Assembly: GCF_029852145.1 (NCBI RefSeq)
Contig: NC_079979.1
Span: 7,666,642-7,730,641, forward strand
Direction of reading: 5' to 3'
Length of the DNA stretch: 64,000 bases
Source: Microplitis mediator
Taxonomy: Eukaryota; Arthropoda; Insecta; Hymenoptera; Braconidae
Part shown: positions 45,310-56,403 of the stretch, piece by piece
Layout: each line of letters opens with the position of its first letter
Numbering within the stretch: position 1 is the first letter of the stretch
The notes under the pieces: model-generated
Told to the model about the DNA's origin: nothing
Databases searched by the model: none
What the model saw: the letters and a program-made list of their open reading frames with translations, nothing else
Translations under genes and position numbers: made by a program

Positions 45310-47328
45310 TCACTGACGTTTGCGAGAGCTCTCGGCTTCTCTCTGGTAGTACCGATCATCGGCGTCGATCGGATGACACGGTTGTGGACCGGCGCTGTGG
45401 TACTCTATCTGTACTCTTCGAGTGCTGGCCAGGTAACTTCCGCTACGTGCACTTGGTTCATCCTTGAGTCCGTTTTGAGATGATAAGGCAGCCATTAGCC
45501 ATTTTATCTCCAGTGTTGACCAAGTGTCCAGCCAGTTTTTTAGTTGTGGTCGGTATTCTTTGCATGCATCGCAGAGTGGGTTAAACAAATTCAACGAGCA
45601 TGCGCATCTCGGGCATCTTTCTTTACAGACAAGTTCTTCTCGTCCGTGCGGTCTTGTACATGTAGCTGTGCCGTGCTTTTCATGGTTGACACGACGGCAA
45701 ATGATGCAGAGTTCTGCCCTTCTAGGATGTGGACAGTTATACCAGGTGTGTCCTGGTGTGTTGCAGTTGATACAGCCCTTGACGACGGGTTGTACTGCAG
45801 CAGTAACCGATGTTTGGGTCTGTACAGTTCGTACCTTCTTGGTGGTGACTGACAACGCGAGGTCGCGAGCCAGGTTTACTGCACCGAGTACTGCTTCTTG
45901 AGGAACTTTTCCCTCAAAGTAGTGTGTCATCTCACCAGATTTGTACAGGTGTCGGATTTTCGCATGAATCTGGGTGAGTACTCCGTCAGTGGAAATCTGC
46001 GTCGATTTGTGCTCATCCTGAGCGTACACAAATCCATCCCGTATGGGTCCAGCAATGTGCATTGGATTAAGCCCACATTTTTTCAGCTCCGCATTCTCTC
46101 TTATTTGTTTTTGAGACAACGCTGACGGTCTTGGATTGCTGAATGTATTTATTATCTGTATTTTGTTATCTCTTGGTGGTATTGATATTGGTGCCTTGTT
46201 GGTGCGTAGATGTTCCTCAATCACTTTTCCTACAAGGATCTGGAGTCTTTTCTCGAGGTAGTCCCGGGATCGTCCGTTTAAAGCCAAGTACATCTGCTTG
46301 TATGGTTCTCGTGCCAGGATGCTGTCCAGAGGTATTTTTATTCCCTCTCGTGAGTTACGTGGTTCCACGAAATTCTTCATGATGGTCATGTCTGGTTGGG
46401 TCTGAGTAGACATGGTTGTTCGTGTACTTGTAGTTTTTTTTGTTGTAACTACAGTAGGAACGGTAGAGTGAGTTACCGCTGCCGGAGTTGGTGTTGTTGA
46501 CGTCTTCGGTGGCTCGGTTAAAGTGATGGTCTCTTTCTTGGCGATCTTAGAGACCTCAGTGACTGGACTGGTAGTGTTGCCGGTCACAATCTTCATTCCC
46601 CGAAATTCAGTAGGCAAGAGTATCTGTTCAGCGACACTCTGCCAAATGTTCAGAAGGAGTTCTGTGTCAAGATAATCCAGGGCAATCAGCAGAGCTTGTA
46701 ATTGCTTGATCTGGATCTGGCTTAAATTGGCGGAGTACACAGAGCTATACTCCTTGTAGAGATTTCGCTGCAATTTTTGAATTTTTTCATCGGCTTGGCC
46801 ATCTCCAGAACCGACGAGTATCTCGTTTAAGCGCTGGTTCCATGCAGCCAGTTGTGACAATGTGGTCATACGCAGCAGAGTTTTTAAATGTGCCTCAATT
46901 AGAAACTGTCGACGGAAGCGGCTTGTGCTGTTGAGCTTTGCTACCTGCTTCTCAGCATTGTCGATCATTTCAGCAGAAGGAACAGATGAACTCCTTGAGT
47001 TAGTGGTCGAAACCTCGGCGATGGGTTTCGAACTAGTCTCTTCCACGTTAGTTGATGAGGGTATGTTTTCACCACCCTCGGTGTTCGTCAGGTGTGATGA
47101 CGGTATTTCTGTCATCACTGATGCTTCAGTCGCGTGTGAGTTATGAGCATCAGCCACAGTAGATGCGTCAGTGACTTCATTAACTACCACCTCAGTGGTC
47201 TGCATCTCGTCCTCACTCGACGAGTCTTGTGTCATTGGAGGTAATCGCTCAGATGCGATTGCCAGACTGTTCAGTCTTCTAGGCGATGATGGACTGCTCG
47301 ACTCCACAGAGTTTTCTGTGTCGGACAT
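45310..47328 (-). CDS. Third ORF, 672 aa, zinc-knuckle nucleic-acid-binding protein, novel
   Basis: An intact frame from ATG 50 bp after the pol stop. Residues 1-130 are Ser/Thr/Glu-rich and acidic. About 130-230 are helical. A Thr-rich linker (TPTPAAVTHSTVPTVVTTKK) follows, then a conserved-looking globular stretch of about 170 residues. A Cys/His cluster begins near residue 517 with CINCNTPGHTWYNC (a perfect CX2CX4HX4C), then CIICRRVNHEKHGTATC, then a CX2C-rich tail (CKERCPRCACS...CDACKEY). The C-terminus is Ser/Arg-rich. The usual third ORF of gypsy-type elements is env, with a signal peptide and membrane anchor, and neither is seen. It may be a second Gag-like or RNA-binding protein captured by this lineage. 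Confidence 0.75.
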   Translation of the reverse strand: MSDTENSVESSSPSSPRRLNSLAIASERLPPMTQDSSSEDEMQTTEVVVNEVTDASTVADAHNSHATEASVMTEIPSSHLTNTEGGENIPSSTNVEETSSKPIAEVSTTNSRSSSVPSAEMIDNAEKQVAKLNSTSRFRRQFLIEAHLKTLLRMTTLSQLAAWNQRLNEILVGSGDGQADEKIQKLQRNLYKEYSSVYSANLSQIQIKQLQALLIALDYLDTELLLNIWQSVAEQILLPTEFRGMKIVTGNTTSPVTEVSKIAKKETITLTEPPKTSTTPTPAAVTHSTVPTVVTTKKTTSTRTTMSTQTQPDMTIMKNFVEPRNSREGIKIPLDSILAREPYKQMYLALNGRSRDYLEKRLQILVGKVIEEHLRTNKAPISIPPRDNKIQIINTFSNPRPSALSQKQIRENAELKKCGLNPMHIAGPIRDGFVYAQDEHKSTQISTDGVLTQIHAKIRHLYKSGEMTHYFEGKVPQEAVLGAVNLARDLALSVTTKKVRTVQTQTSVTAAVQPVVKGCINCNTPGHTWYNCPHPRRAELCIICRRVNHEKHGTATCTRPHGREELVCKERCPRCACSLNLFNPLCDACKEYRPQLKNWLDTWSTLEIKWLMAALSSQNGLKDEPSARSGSYLASTRRVQIEYHSAGPQPCHPIDADDRYYQREAESSRKRQ

Positions 47329-47377
47329 CTTTAATGTCAGATCTCGTCCCAGTAAGAGTTCTGAAAAATATTTAGAA

Positions 47378-49144
47378 TTAGTTTTTATTTAATCGGGGAG
47401 AGCGTCGAACTCTCAAGTCTTTTGCATGATATTTGCCAACAATTTTCCCATGTTCATCAGCGATTTCCACCACCAATGGACTCAGGATTTTTGTGACATA
47501 AGCAGGTCCTAAATATTTAGGTGCGAGAGCAGCAGAGTAATTTTCACCCTTATTACTTAGTTTTTTATTTAGATAGTAGACAGGTTGTCCAATAGAGAAA
47601 GCAGTAGAAGGATGAGAAGAGTCAAGCTGTGTTTTAATGTAAGAAGTTGTTGCCATTGGTACTTGGTGAAAAGCTTCCTTCATGTCGATGACTGAGATGT
47701 AATTTGGCTCACCAATATTCATTAAAATACCCCACATATTTGGCAGTGGGTATGCTGGTCTCTGCGTGAGTTTATTTACAGATCTGTAATCTATACAAAA
47801 TCTGTGAGTTCCGTCCTTCTTTCCAACGACGACGGGTAGACTGGCCCACGAGCTGTAACTGTCTTGAATAAAATGTTTATTTTCCAAGTCATGTATTTTT
47901 TCTATTATTATATCCATAATCGGTTTACTTCGAGTATATGGTTTCATACGTACCGGAGCCACGTTAGGGTCTAACAAGTGGATTTCGTGTTCCACTAAAT
48001 CAGTAAGACCTCGCTCATATGTGTCTAGTTTTTTAAATAAATTATCTAGAACAGGAGTTAAATCTTTAGGCTCACCTTGTATGTTGTTTAATTGTGATGT
48101 TGCTCCATACTCTCGATATTCAAACTCATACTGAGTATTGCCGGCTGCTGAACTCCAGTACTGTTTTGAAAAGCTGATGTCCATGAGGTAATTTAAACAT
48201 GCGTCAGTGCCAAGCACTACCTCATGAGGTAACTTGGGCATGACAGTCACCCATACTCTGCCTTGGACATCTCCGACAGTCATGATGATTGAAAACCCCT
48301 CTTTTGGGTATATGACGTTCCCATCTCCAACCATCACACCATGTCTGGTTACTAGGTCAATTTTATGACTGTTGGTGGCATATGGTCGTATAAGATCCGC
48401 GACCTTGTCGTTCACATATGTGCGGTCGCTGCCAGTATCCATAAGAGCTCGAAACTCGTGCTCCGCGATTTTGATTTTTGCAAAAATCCGTGTGGACTTC
48501 GTTGGTGGATCTAGTCCGTTGATGTCAAGTAATTTTTTATGTCTTCTTAATTGTTGTGATTTTTCTGTTTCCAGTGACAACAATTGTGTCTTCTCTTTCA
48601 CCTCGATGACAGGTGTTGTTTCTTCATGAATTTCTTTTTTGTTTGTAGGTTTTTCTTCTTCGTCTGAGTGATACGAGGAAATTTCCTCATCAACTTCATC
48701 ACACAGTACAAGTGATAATTCACGATAGATATCTGCTGGGTCCAGTTTCTCGCAGTATTCCGTCACCAGTGAATTTAATTTCACGTCTGACTGTGCAGGA
48801 AGTTTCGAAGGCGTTGATGTCGTTTTCATGTCCTTGTTGTCAAATTCAGTTTCTGGAAGAATATCTTCTTGCGTGATAATTTTTTCCTCATGAGTAGTCG
48901 ATGGAGTTTGAGTCCGTAAATAATCAAATCTTTCGACACAAAATAATCGATGACGGAGTTTCAAATATTCAACTTCTTCATCTTCTGTGTCCTCATCAGA
49001 GTCAAATCCCATCAAGGTACATTTAGTTATTTTTTCTTCAGCTGAGTCTTCTTCGAAGTCCGACTCAGCAACTTTGTAGAATTCTGGCGTGACTGGAACT
49101 TCAAAAGTATTTAATTTTTCCTTTGTGTCCGGGTGTCCAGTCAC
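47378..49144 (-). CDS. Pol with protease and partial RT fused to an integrase tail
   Basis: 588 aa counted from a GTG. The frame is open upstream to about 49300, overlapping the gag end, so entry by -1 frameshift is likely. The first ~230 residues are acidic and unrecognised. An aspartic protease motif DTGSDRTYV lies near residue 235. RT starts near 405 with FCIDYRSVNK (about 447) and VIDMKEAFHQVPM (about 485-497). Directly after that, where YxDD, RNase H and the zinc-finger/DDE integrase core should follow, the protein jumps in frame to TAFSIGQPVYYLNKKL and LAPKYLGPAYVTKI, the GPY/F-type end of an integrase. An internal in-frame deletion of roughly 2 kb explains this. The enzyme cannot polymerise or integrate. 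Confidence 0.82.
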   Translation of the reverse strand: MTGHPDTKEKLNTFEVPVTPEFYKVAESDFEEDSAEEKITKCTLMGFDSDEDTEDEEVEYLKLRHRLFCVERFDYLRTQTPSTTHEEKIITQEDILPETEFDNKDMKTTSTPSKLPAQSDVKLNSLVTEYCEKLDPADIYRELSLVLCDEVDEEISSYHSDEEEKPTNKKEIHEETTPVIEVKEKTQLLSLETEKSQQLRRHKKLLDINGLDPPTKSTRIFAKIKIAEHEFRALMDTGSDRTYVNDKVADLIRPYATNSHKIDLVTRHGVMVGDGNVIYPKEGFSIIMTVGDVQGRVWVTVMPKLPHEVVLGTDACLNYLMDISFSKQYWSSAAGNTQYEFEYREYGATSQLNNIQGEPKDLTPVLDNLFKKLDTYERGLTDLVEHEIHLLDPNVAPVRMKPYTRSKPIMDIIIEKIHDLENKHFIQDSYSSWASLPVVVGKKDGTHRFCIDYRSVNKLTQRPAYPLPNMWGILMNIGEPNYISVIDMKEAFHQVPMATTSYIKTQLDSSHPSTAFSIGQPVYYLNKKLSNKGENYSAALAPKYLGPAYVTKILSPLVVEIADEHGKIVGKYHAKDLRVRRSPRLNKN

Positions 49145-49269
49145 TTTATTTATTATCGGTTCAATTTTTATATCAGGCTTGGCTTCTGGAAGTAGATGTT
49201 TATCAGATTTGATTTTCTGAGCATCTTGGTACTCTCCCCTCCTATGCTCCTGCGTACGGGGACGACTTT

Positions 49270-51849
49270 CTAGTTTTGTGCAGGAGCTGACTCGTTTTTT
49301 GAATCAGCTGGTGCTGTAGACTTTTTACAATCTTTATTGTCATGTCCTGGAGTACGACAAATGTAGCAATACGGCATGCGTGGCTTGATACATCTATTGG
49401 CAGTGTGGCCAGACGCGCCACAATTTAAACATTTCCGTACGTAGTTATCTTGACGTACTTGTGTATTTTTATTTTCGTCTTCTTTTGACGATGACGTTTT
49501 ATTTTCTTGTCTGGGAGACTTTTGATAAGTTGCACTATTGTTATACTCCCAAGTGTGCATTGGGGAGTACCAGCGAGGCGTGTTTTGCGGTGCCTGTGGC
49601 ATGAAGAACGGTGACATGGGCTGGTAATATGGTGTTTGATTTACCGCTGTACTCAGAGCCCATAACAATCGACCTGCTGCGTTTTGATAGATCGCATCAG
49701 AGTTTTGTACATTGTCTCTTCTATGTGGTGGCACGTATCGATTATCTTGGTGCACCAGAAGTTGTGGTCTCTGTTGTTCACTGCCACTTTCTTCAACTTC
49801 TTCGATTTGAAGTTCTTCCTCTTCGGGTTACTCTTCATGAGTGGTTTCCTGTATCAGGTTTAAATTTGGTCCTTCAGAAGTTCTTCTACGATCTCTGCGA
49901 TATGGAAATGATTTTTTCTCTGCAGACTGATAGCTTCTGTCTTTTTTTGGTAGAGTCGGTGCGTCTCGTTCTTGATCACGTTCATAACGAGTGGCAATAC
50001 TAGCTAGGTGTTCTATGCTAGTACCAGTGTAGCCATACACGACTCCTCGAAGATCTCGATTTAACCCGCTGATGATTTTTTCAATCTGACTTCTCATTGG
50101 CGGCGGGTTATTCATTCTTCCATATTTACGTTGTACCGCTATCATGTAGTCTCTTGCTGGCTGATATGGGGTTTGTCTCATAGCCATTATCTCAGATAGA
50201 AGTTGTGAATCTCCTACGCTGACTTCGTACATGAGACCAAAATCTTCTTGAAATTCTTCAAAAGTACGCCAGCGTCTTCGTCCAGATTTATACCAGCTCA
50301 GAGGTTGTCCTGACATTACATAAGATAATAAATGTAATGTTACTTCATCTGAGAGTTTTTGTTCTTATTTGAACTCTCTTAAACTTTCCAAAAATAACTC
50401 TGCTGACTCGTTTCTGCCAGCTGAGAAGGTCACTTGCTTGTCTTTGGCTAATTTGACCAGTGTATGTGTGACTGATGTTATACCACTTTGTCGACGTTGT
50501 TGTGCCGGTGGTACTCGACGAGGGTTCTCGTGAACGAGGTCGTGTGGACCTCTAGATGGGTGGAGATTAGCGTTACCCATGGTTCTTCGACGACGACGAT
50601 TATTATAGTCGTCTACTTCGGACTCCGATGCAGAGAGTACTGAGAGTCTGTCCAAGAGTGCTCGTTCGCGCTCCAGCATCTGTCTACGACTCTCTTCAAG
50701 TTGTTCTAATCGTTGCGTCATTTCCGCTTCCAGTTCTGCATCTTCTGTTTGCAGTTGTACATTCTCTCTTTCTTGAGTTAGGAGATTGAGGCGTTCAATC
50801 TCCTGTTGTTTCCGTTGGAGCTGACGTTCCCTCTCAGCAATCTTTCTTTGTAGTTCCGGGTTTATTGTACTCAAGCATCGCATTTTTTCTTGGCGTGCTT
50901 GTTCCTGTGCAGCCACTGCTGCTTGTTCTTGTGCATCCCTTCCAGGTAATGTTGGGGTTACCTGTGGTGTCCCCGGCAAGTTCGGCATTTTAGAACGTAG
51001 GTGTAGTTCTCTTGCTGCTCTTATATCTTCGTCTAGAGCACCTTGGGCGTGCTCTATTGAGTGTTCCGAGGACGGTGACGTTCTTTCCGCACGTGCTTGT
51101 CGCTGCGCTGCCAACACTGCTGTTGCAGTTTTACGAAAAGTACCTGGAAATGAGGAAGGTCGTATGAGATGTTCACCAGTAATACTCTTACCTCCGTATA
51201 TTTTTACAGGGACAGTCGGAGACCTTACTGGAAACGTTTCGCTCTCTGATTCTGTAGAGATCGATTTTTCTGCGTCTGTTCTGCTTCTATGAAGTGTCCA
51301 AGAAGAGTTATTTCTCTCCGAGTTATCACCAAGTTGGTCAAACACTGACGTATCGTGAGTAGAGCTGAAATTTGGCGTATTTGCGGCTGCAGCCAAATCA
51401 AATATTTCTCTCTCCCCTCCTGGAACGGAAGCCGTCGAAGACGATGGTACCGGTTCGGTAATTTCAGCAATACTGTCGTTGATTATGCTCCTAGATCCCA
51501 GACTCCTTTCTATTCCCAAAGAGAATCGGCGTGCTTCTTCACAGAGTCTTTTCGCTATCGGTGTGTTTGGTGATTTCTGTAACAGTTCTTTAATTTCGTT
51601 AAGAGTAACGCGTTTATCGATTTTTATTGTCAACAAACTTTTATGATTTCTCAATTTTTCTTGATCTCCTACAGTATCTTCGTATTCACTGTCTTCACTA
51701 CTTATTTCTACGTTAGTTTTATTTATTTTTGTGGTAATTTTATTTTCGTTGTTGCTATTACCTTGTACATTTATTAATTTGTTTTTTATTTGACTACGCG
51801 TTTTTGTATATTCTTTCGCTGGGGAAGTTTTTGATTTTCTACCTCTCAT
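49270..51849 (-). pseudogene. gag with two in-frame TAA stops
   Basis: The frame runs from ATG at 51849 to TAG at 49270. It holds two in-frame TAA codons, at 50365-50367 and 49828-49830, giving three open blocks of one and the same frame. Block 1 (494 aa) is Ser/Arg-rich with a long Glu/Gln coiled coil about residues 310-410. Block 2 carries a Ty3/gypsy capsid segment (SGQPLSWYK, FEEFQEDFG). Block 3 ends in two knuckles, CLNCGASGHTANRC (CX2CX4HX4C) and CYICRTPGHDNKDC. Downstream of each stop the coding character resumes at once, so both stops are late point changes, or are recoded. The last sense codons before the end are CAA AAC TAG, with pol open in -1. Confidence 0.82.
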
Positions 51850-53184
51850 GAGGTATATAAAGAAAACTCTATGGTTGAACCTCTTTATTGTTAAAGTGTA
51901 AAAATTTTTTATTTTTCTTATATTACTTATTTTAAGTTATTAAGTTTATCTTTTCTAAAACCAAATGTTTTCCAAAAAAGATAAATAAAAAAAAAAAAGG
52001 TTTTATTTATTATTTTGTTATACTTTTACTTTTAAAGTATATTTTCTTAGAAAAGAATATTTTATTCTTTACAAATTCTTTCTTTGTGTCTTATTTTTTA
52101 TTTTAAGTTTTGAGAGCTTATTTTTATTTTCAAATTTTATGACTCTATTTATGAAGTTGCTTATTACACTTTCCTTTGTGCATGGATGACGCTATGTACT
52201 TCGTACTTCGACAAGTCTATACACGCGCCTCACTAATCTCTTAGGTATAAAACAAATATGACCTTGGATTCTTTAAAATTTTTTTCTTAATAATTCTATG
52301 AAATATTATTTTATTTATTCATAATATTTTTTTTTTAATACTAGATTTATTATTAACTAATTAAATTTTACAAATTCCAATCGCGCTTTCTGCCTCTTGG
52401 ACATGTGTTATAAAAAAAAATATTTGAATAATTATAAATTTTGGTCGCACTTTCTAAGACTTCCAACAATTTATTTATAATTTGCTATTATAAATTTTAG
52501 CCGCACCCCTGGGCCGTCTAAACATTTATTTATGATTTTAAATTTTAGTATAAATTTTGGTCGCACCCTTCTGGCCTTCCAAACATTTATTTATGATTTT
52601 AAATTTTTGTATAAATTTTGGTCGCGCCTTTCTGGCCTTCCAAACATTTATTTATGATTTTAACTTTAATAAATTTTTAATTATAAATTTTGGTCGCGCT
52701 ATTCTAGCCTTCCAAACATTTATTTACTGATTTTAATTAAATTTTCTCAAATATAAATTTTAGTCGCGCTACTCAGCCTTCCAAACATTTATTTTCATTA
52801 ATTATAAATTTTGGTCGCGCTATCATCCTTCTAAACATTTATTTCCTTATAAATTCTAGTCGCGCTGTCTAGCCTTCCAAACGTTTATGACAATTAATTA
52901 TAAATTTTAGTCGCGCTAAATAGCCTCCTAAACCCCTGCTATTACCAAATCACTTCCTATAATTTTTAATTTCTACGAATTATTTTATGGCGCATACCAC
53001 ACATTCTTGTGTTTTGAGTATGACGTCGCTCCGTTAAAATTTTTCTAATATTATTTTTGAATAAAATAATATTAATTTCCATCAAAGAAAAATTTTGAAA
53101 GAATTATATTTTTTTTTGACTTTTTAAGTATTATTTTTTAAGAAAAGAAAATTTTACGATTGTTTATAATAATTATTAACCCAC
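51850..53184 (-). other. Long 5' leader of the minus-strand element
   Basis: 1.3 kb without a gene, between PBS and gag. The first part (51850-52360) is AT-rich. The rest carries a tandem array (next entry) and an AT-rich stretch after it. Confidence 0.7.
52360..52935 (-). repeat. Leader tandem array, about 9-10 units of 50-70 bp
   Basis: On the plus strand each unit has tataaattttRgtcgcRc, a short variable part, gccttccaaacatttattta and an AT-rich spacer of varying length. Units begin near 52434, 52490, 52550, 52612, 52682, 52750, 52805, 52850 and 52900. Core blocks are better kept than the spacers. Confidence 0.85.
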
Positions 53185-53202
53185 TTAACCAGTTGGGCGC
53201 CA
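53185..53202 (-). promoter_or_regulatory. Primer-binding site
   Basis: On the minus strand TGGCGCCCAACTGGTTAA starts three bases after the 5' LTR. It is of the TGGCGCCCAAC type known from gypsy-like elements. Confidence 0.8.
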
Positions 53203-53205
53203 AAA

Positions 53206-55421
53206 TGTTAAGGTATGAATCTATTTTTACAATAGAATAGACCCGATATCCGCGTTTCCTTTATTTGCTGCTGGAAGTAATTTGGCGACCAGGACCAAGC
53301 AGCGATGTCCTGGTGCTTATATGATGTGAAGGGCGCCACTTAGTTTTGAAAAAATAAAAACTAAGAAAAACAATTCGACTAGCTATAGTGATAGAGAGAG
53401 GCTCAACCAGGAGTTCGTGGGTGTGGGTTGTCCGCGGCGACTTATTATTATAAACAATATTATAGTAGAGAAATAGAGATATATTTGAGAAAAGTAATTA
53501 TAGATTACAAAAGAAATAAATCATAACCCATACATTACATAGAAATGAAAAATAGACAATAGATTAAATAGGAAATACCACTCTCGCGGAGCCAACAGTA
53601 TACGTAAAAATTATCCAAAACTTACAATACGCAGTTCTCGACACGCTCACTTATTTATTGCTACGACGATCTCGTGCGGGTTCACGTGGACTCTGGCGAC
53701 GGAGACGACTCCTTGGAGATGGGACAGGATCGGCTACTTCAGCTTCCCCTGGATTCTTATATGCATCCTCGTGCGTTTGCTTCGTCGCAGGTGCGACAAG
53801 ATCCAACCAAGTCGGACTCACCAAGTTATGATAAACGCCGTAACGTTTATCGGTATTGTTATAGATAACACTCAGCGACTCGAGTTTATCTCTCAACAAT
53901 AAGTATTATTGTTGTAATAATAATTAAATAAAGACATGCCAGGACTGGTTGGTGGTTGGGATGTTTGAAAAATACGCATATTTAAAAATATAACAATATT
54001 TTTATTTGTCACAGCACAAAATATCACTGGGTTGCAAATTAAATAGTTTATTTAATTTATAAATACTGTTAAATGTCTGAGCTCATGAATACGTGAATAA
54101 TTGAATACAAATTATTGAGTTGAGCTCGAGTAAATAATGAATTAAAAATAATCAAGTTGAGTTTAATTGAACACTGAGTTGAATGCAAAAATGTCATGAT
54201 AATAAGTAACATGATGTCAGAGGTTACTGAGCGAAGTGAAATATTGAACACATTAATTACTATTTTTAATAGCACTGAATACATAAATATTTTTGTTATT
54301 GAGTTTTAATAGTGATGATCACTTAATTGAATTGAATTTAATGAGCTCATGATAAATTACACTGATTTTAATTTATTTGTTGAACACGTGGTAGCATGAT
54401 AGCAGAGGCTACTGAGCGAAACATAACTTTTAAATTAATTAAGAAATTGAGCATAATGATAATTAAATAAATAATAAAACTGAGTCTTTTTAAATTAATT
54501 GAGCACTGATAACAAGTAAATGTTTAATAAAGAATGCACCTGTTGCTTTCTCGATGATATAACCTCGTCAGGAACAGGTTGTAAAACACTGGATTTCTTG
54601 ATGTTATTTATTAATTATTTTATGAGCTCTGGAGCTCGCGATTATAGAAATAATTATATTTTTATATAGAGTAATGAACTCTGAATGTAATTAATTGATT
54701 ACTTTTAATTAGTTACTCGAGATGAGCGCAATTTTTATAGATTATACAAAACACGTGGTGACACTTGAAATTGTATAAACGAAAAGATAATGGCGTCGGT
54801 CTTCTTGCCACGAGGCAGGATAAATTCATGCGCATGCGTCGCACAGTGCAAGTCAAGTTCTCATAGATGGACACTAGGCCCCAGTAGGTTCTGCCTCTAT
54901 TTGCCGGAAGTTCAACTACATTCAAATTTGAATGTAGTTGTGATTACGCAACAATTATCATACTATCACCAGCACGCGACTTGCGTCTGATGATCAGTAT
55001 AAATTATTTATTTAATTTATAAAAACTACTAGAGTAACAACAGTGCACTTTTGACTTGTGCCTGAGGATCACCCTTAATTATTTAATAACGAGTAATAAT
55101 AGCGCACGCAACAATAGTGCCTATTATTCACTCTTGAAAGTTAAATGATTAAAATAAAAACTCGGTGGAGCAAAACACAACACGTGCTTGCCCTTTAGTG
55201 GTCTTGTTCTAAGTGTCGCCCGTAGCGTCTTACACCGCAATGCCCCCCTCATTTTCCCATTGACCCGAAAATCACCGATAATGGTCGAAAATGATGCGTT
55301 CGGGTTAATTGCAAGTGCGTAGACTTTTTTAAAGTTGACGCGGCAAAATTAAATTAAAAGCGCCCGCGTTACCGAACGACGGTAAATAATATTATTATTA
55401 TTATGAATTTATTTAGCCCGT

Positions 55422-55425
<4 letters not shown>
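53206..55425 (-). repeat. 5' LTR of the minus-strand element, interrupted
   Basis: It starts (minus) TGTTACGGGC and ends CATACCTTAACA. Its length is 1171 bp once the nested LTR and one attat copy are removed, the same as the 3' LTR. It is flanked by a TA tract at the outside. Confidence 0.85.
53910..54953. mobile_element. Nested solo LTR (TGTTGTAATAATAAT family), 1044 bp
   Basis: TGTTGTAATAATAATTAAAT ... GTGATTACGCAACA with a perfect 5-bp duplication attat (53905-53909 and 54954-54958). The uninterrupted 3' LTR reads aagtattatcatac with a single attat. It is a relative of the insertion at 23922-24962. Confidence 0.9.

Positions 55426-55477
<52 letters not shown>
55426..55477. repeat. (TA)n tract
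   Basis: About 50 bp of TA between the minus-strand element and the next solo LTR. Confidence 0.92.
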
Positions 55478-56387
55478 TGTAACGTAATATTATCTTAATA
55501 TACTCAATTAAACCCAATAATTACTCCAAATTCTTACCCAATAAATTCACCCAATAACTCAAAACTCAAATAATTCAAAATCGGGCTACGTTACACTTCG
55601 CCCACCAATCACCCCTCTCATCTCCTCCAGATCCTGACGGGTGCCAGCCGACTTTTATTCCCTCGGTATCGGCAACCGGTCTAAACGTACACGTAAATTG
55701 AAACCCATGAACTATACCCTTTGGAGATGAGAGACATGACCGGTGGTAGCGGCATGTCCTGGTGCGCTCAGTATGCTAGGTTGTGGAGAGAGGGTCGCGG
55801 TTCTTTTCATGCGAAAGAAGCCGATTAATTAACCGATTAGTCAACCGTGGCGACTCTCCGACTCACTACCGCTTACTCTAAGACTCCAAACTCGACTACT
55901 GGGTCGACTCGTCACTCCCCGTGATATCCGAAGTTAGCGAATTGTCGGCTTCCTCGAGCATCGCAAACGAGGCCTGCCATCCCCCCAATAACCGTACACG
56001 TACCCCAGCTAACTCCGGGTACCACCACGAAGGGGCGGCGACATCTCAGTCGCACCTCCGTGATCACCACGTCAACCCCGAGGGCTAAGCCTAGGCCTAG
56101 TCGTCATCACTGGTCGGGAGGCACGTTATATTGGCCACTATCCGCGACACAGCTAGACCTCCCCCGTTAAATCCACGCTCCATTACACAGACTCTCCAAA
56201 ACATACTCCGTACCATACACGTATTCTGTAACACACTTAACTAATCATACACATTTATACCTCATATCCTCAACTTATTCTCTACTACACTCAACTCAAC
56301 ACACATGCTCATATTTTCTCTCACTATCACACCGACTTACACGTACTCCAACCTTCAACTCCATCCCTTCGGCAATGTAACGTCACA
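55478..56387. mobile_element. Solo LTR, second copy of the 3701-5114 family, 910 bp
   Basis: TGTAACGTAATATT ... ATGTAACGTCACA, flanked by atat. Compared with the copy at 3701-5114 it lacks about 500 bp in the middle (after aagccgattaattaaccg), but both ends agree closely. Confidence 0.8.
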
Positions 56388-56403
56388 ATATATATATATA
56401 TAT

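Larger units (their letters stand above)
43225..55425 (-). mobile_element. Complete Ty3/gypsy-like LTR element with deleted pol and an extra ORF
   Basis: Read on the minus strand: 5' LTR (55425-53206), PBS TGGCGCCCAACTGG, long leader, gag (51849-49270), pol in the -1 frame (to 47378), a third ORF (47328-45310), PPT and 3' LTR (44395-43225). Without the nested solo LTR both LTRs are 1171 bp and differ at scattered sites (for example ataaaatag/atagaatag near the left edge), so it is older than the plus-strand element. It sits in a TA tract. Pol lacks RNase H, the integrase core and the catalytic part of RT, hence non-autonomous. Confidence 0.88.

Noticed and set aside
45524..47392. Several plus-strand ORFs of 70-125 aa
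   Set aside because: Shadows of the 672-aa minus-strand ORF.
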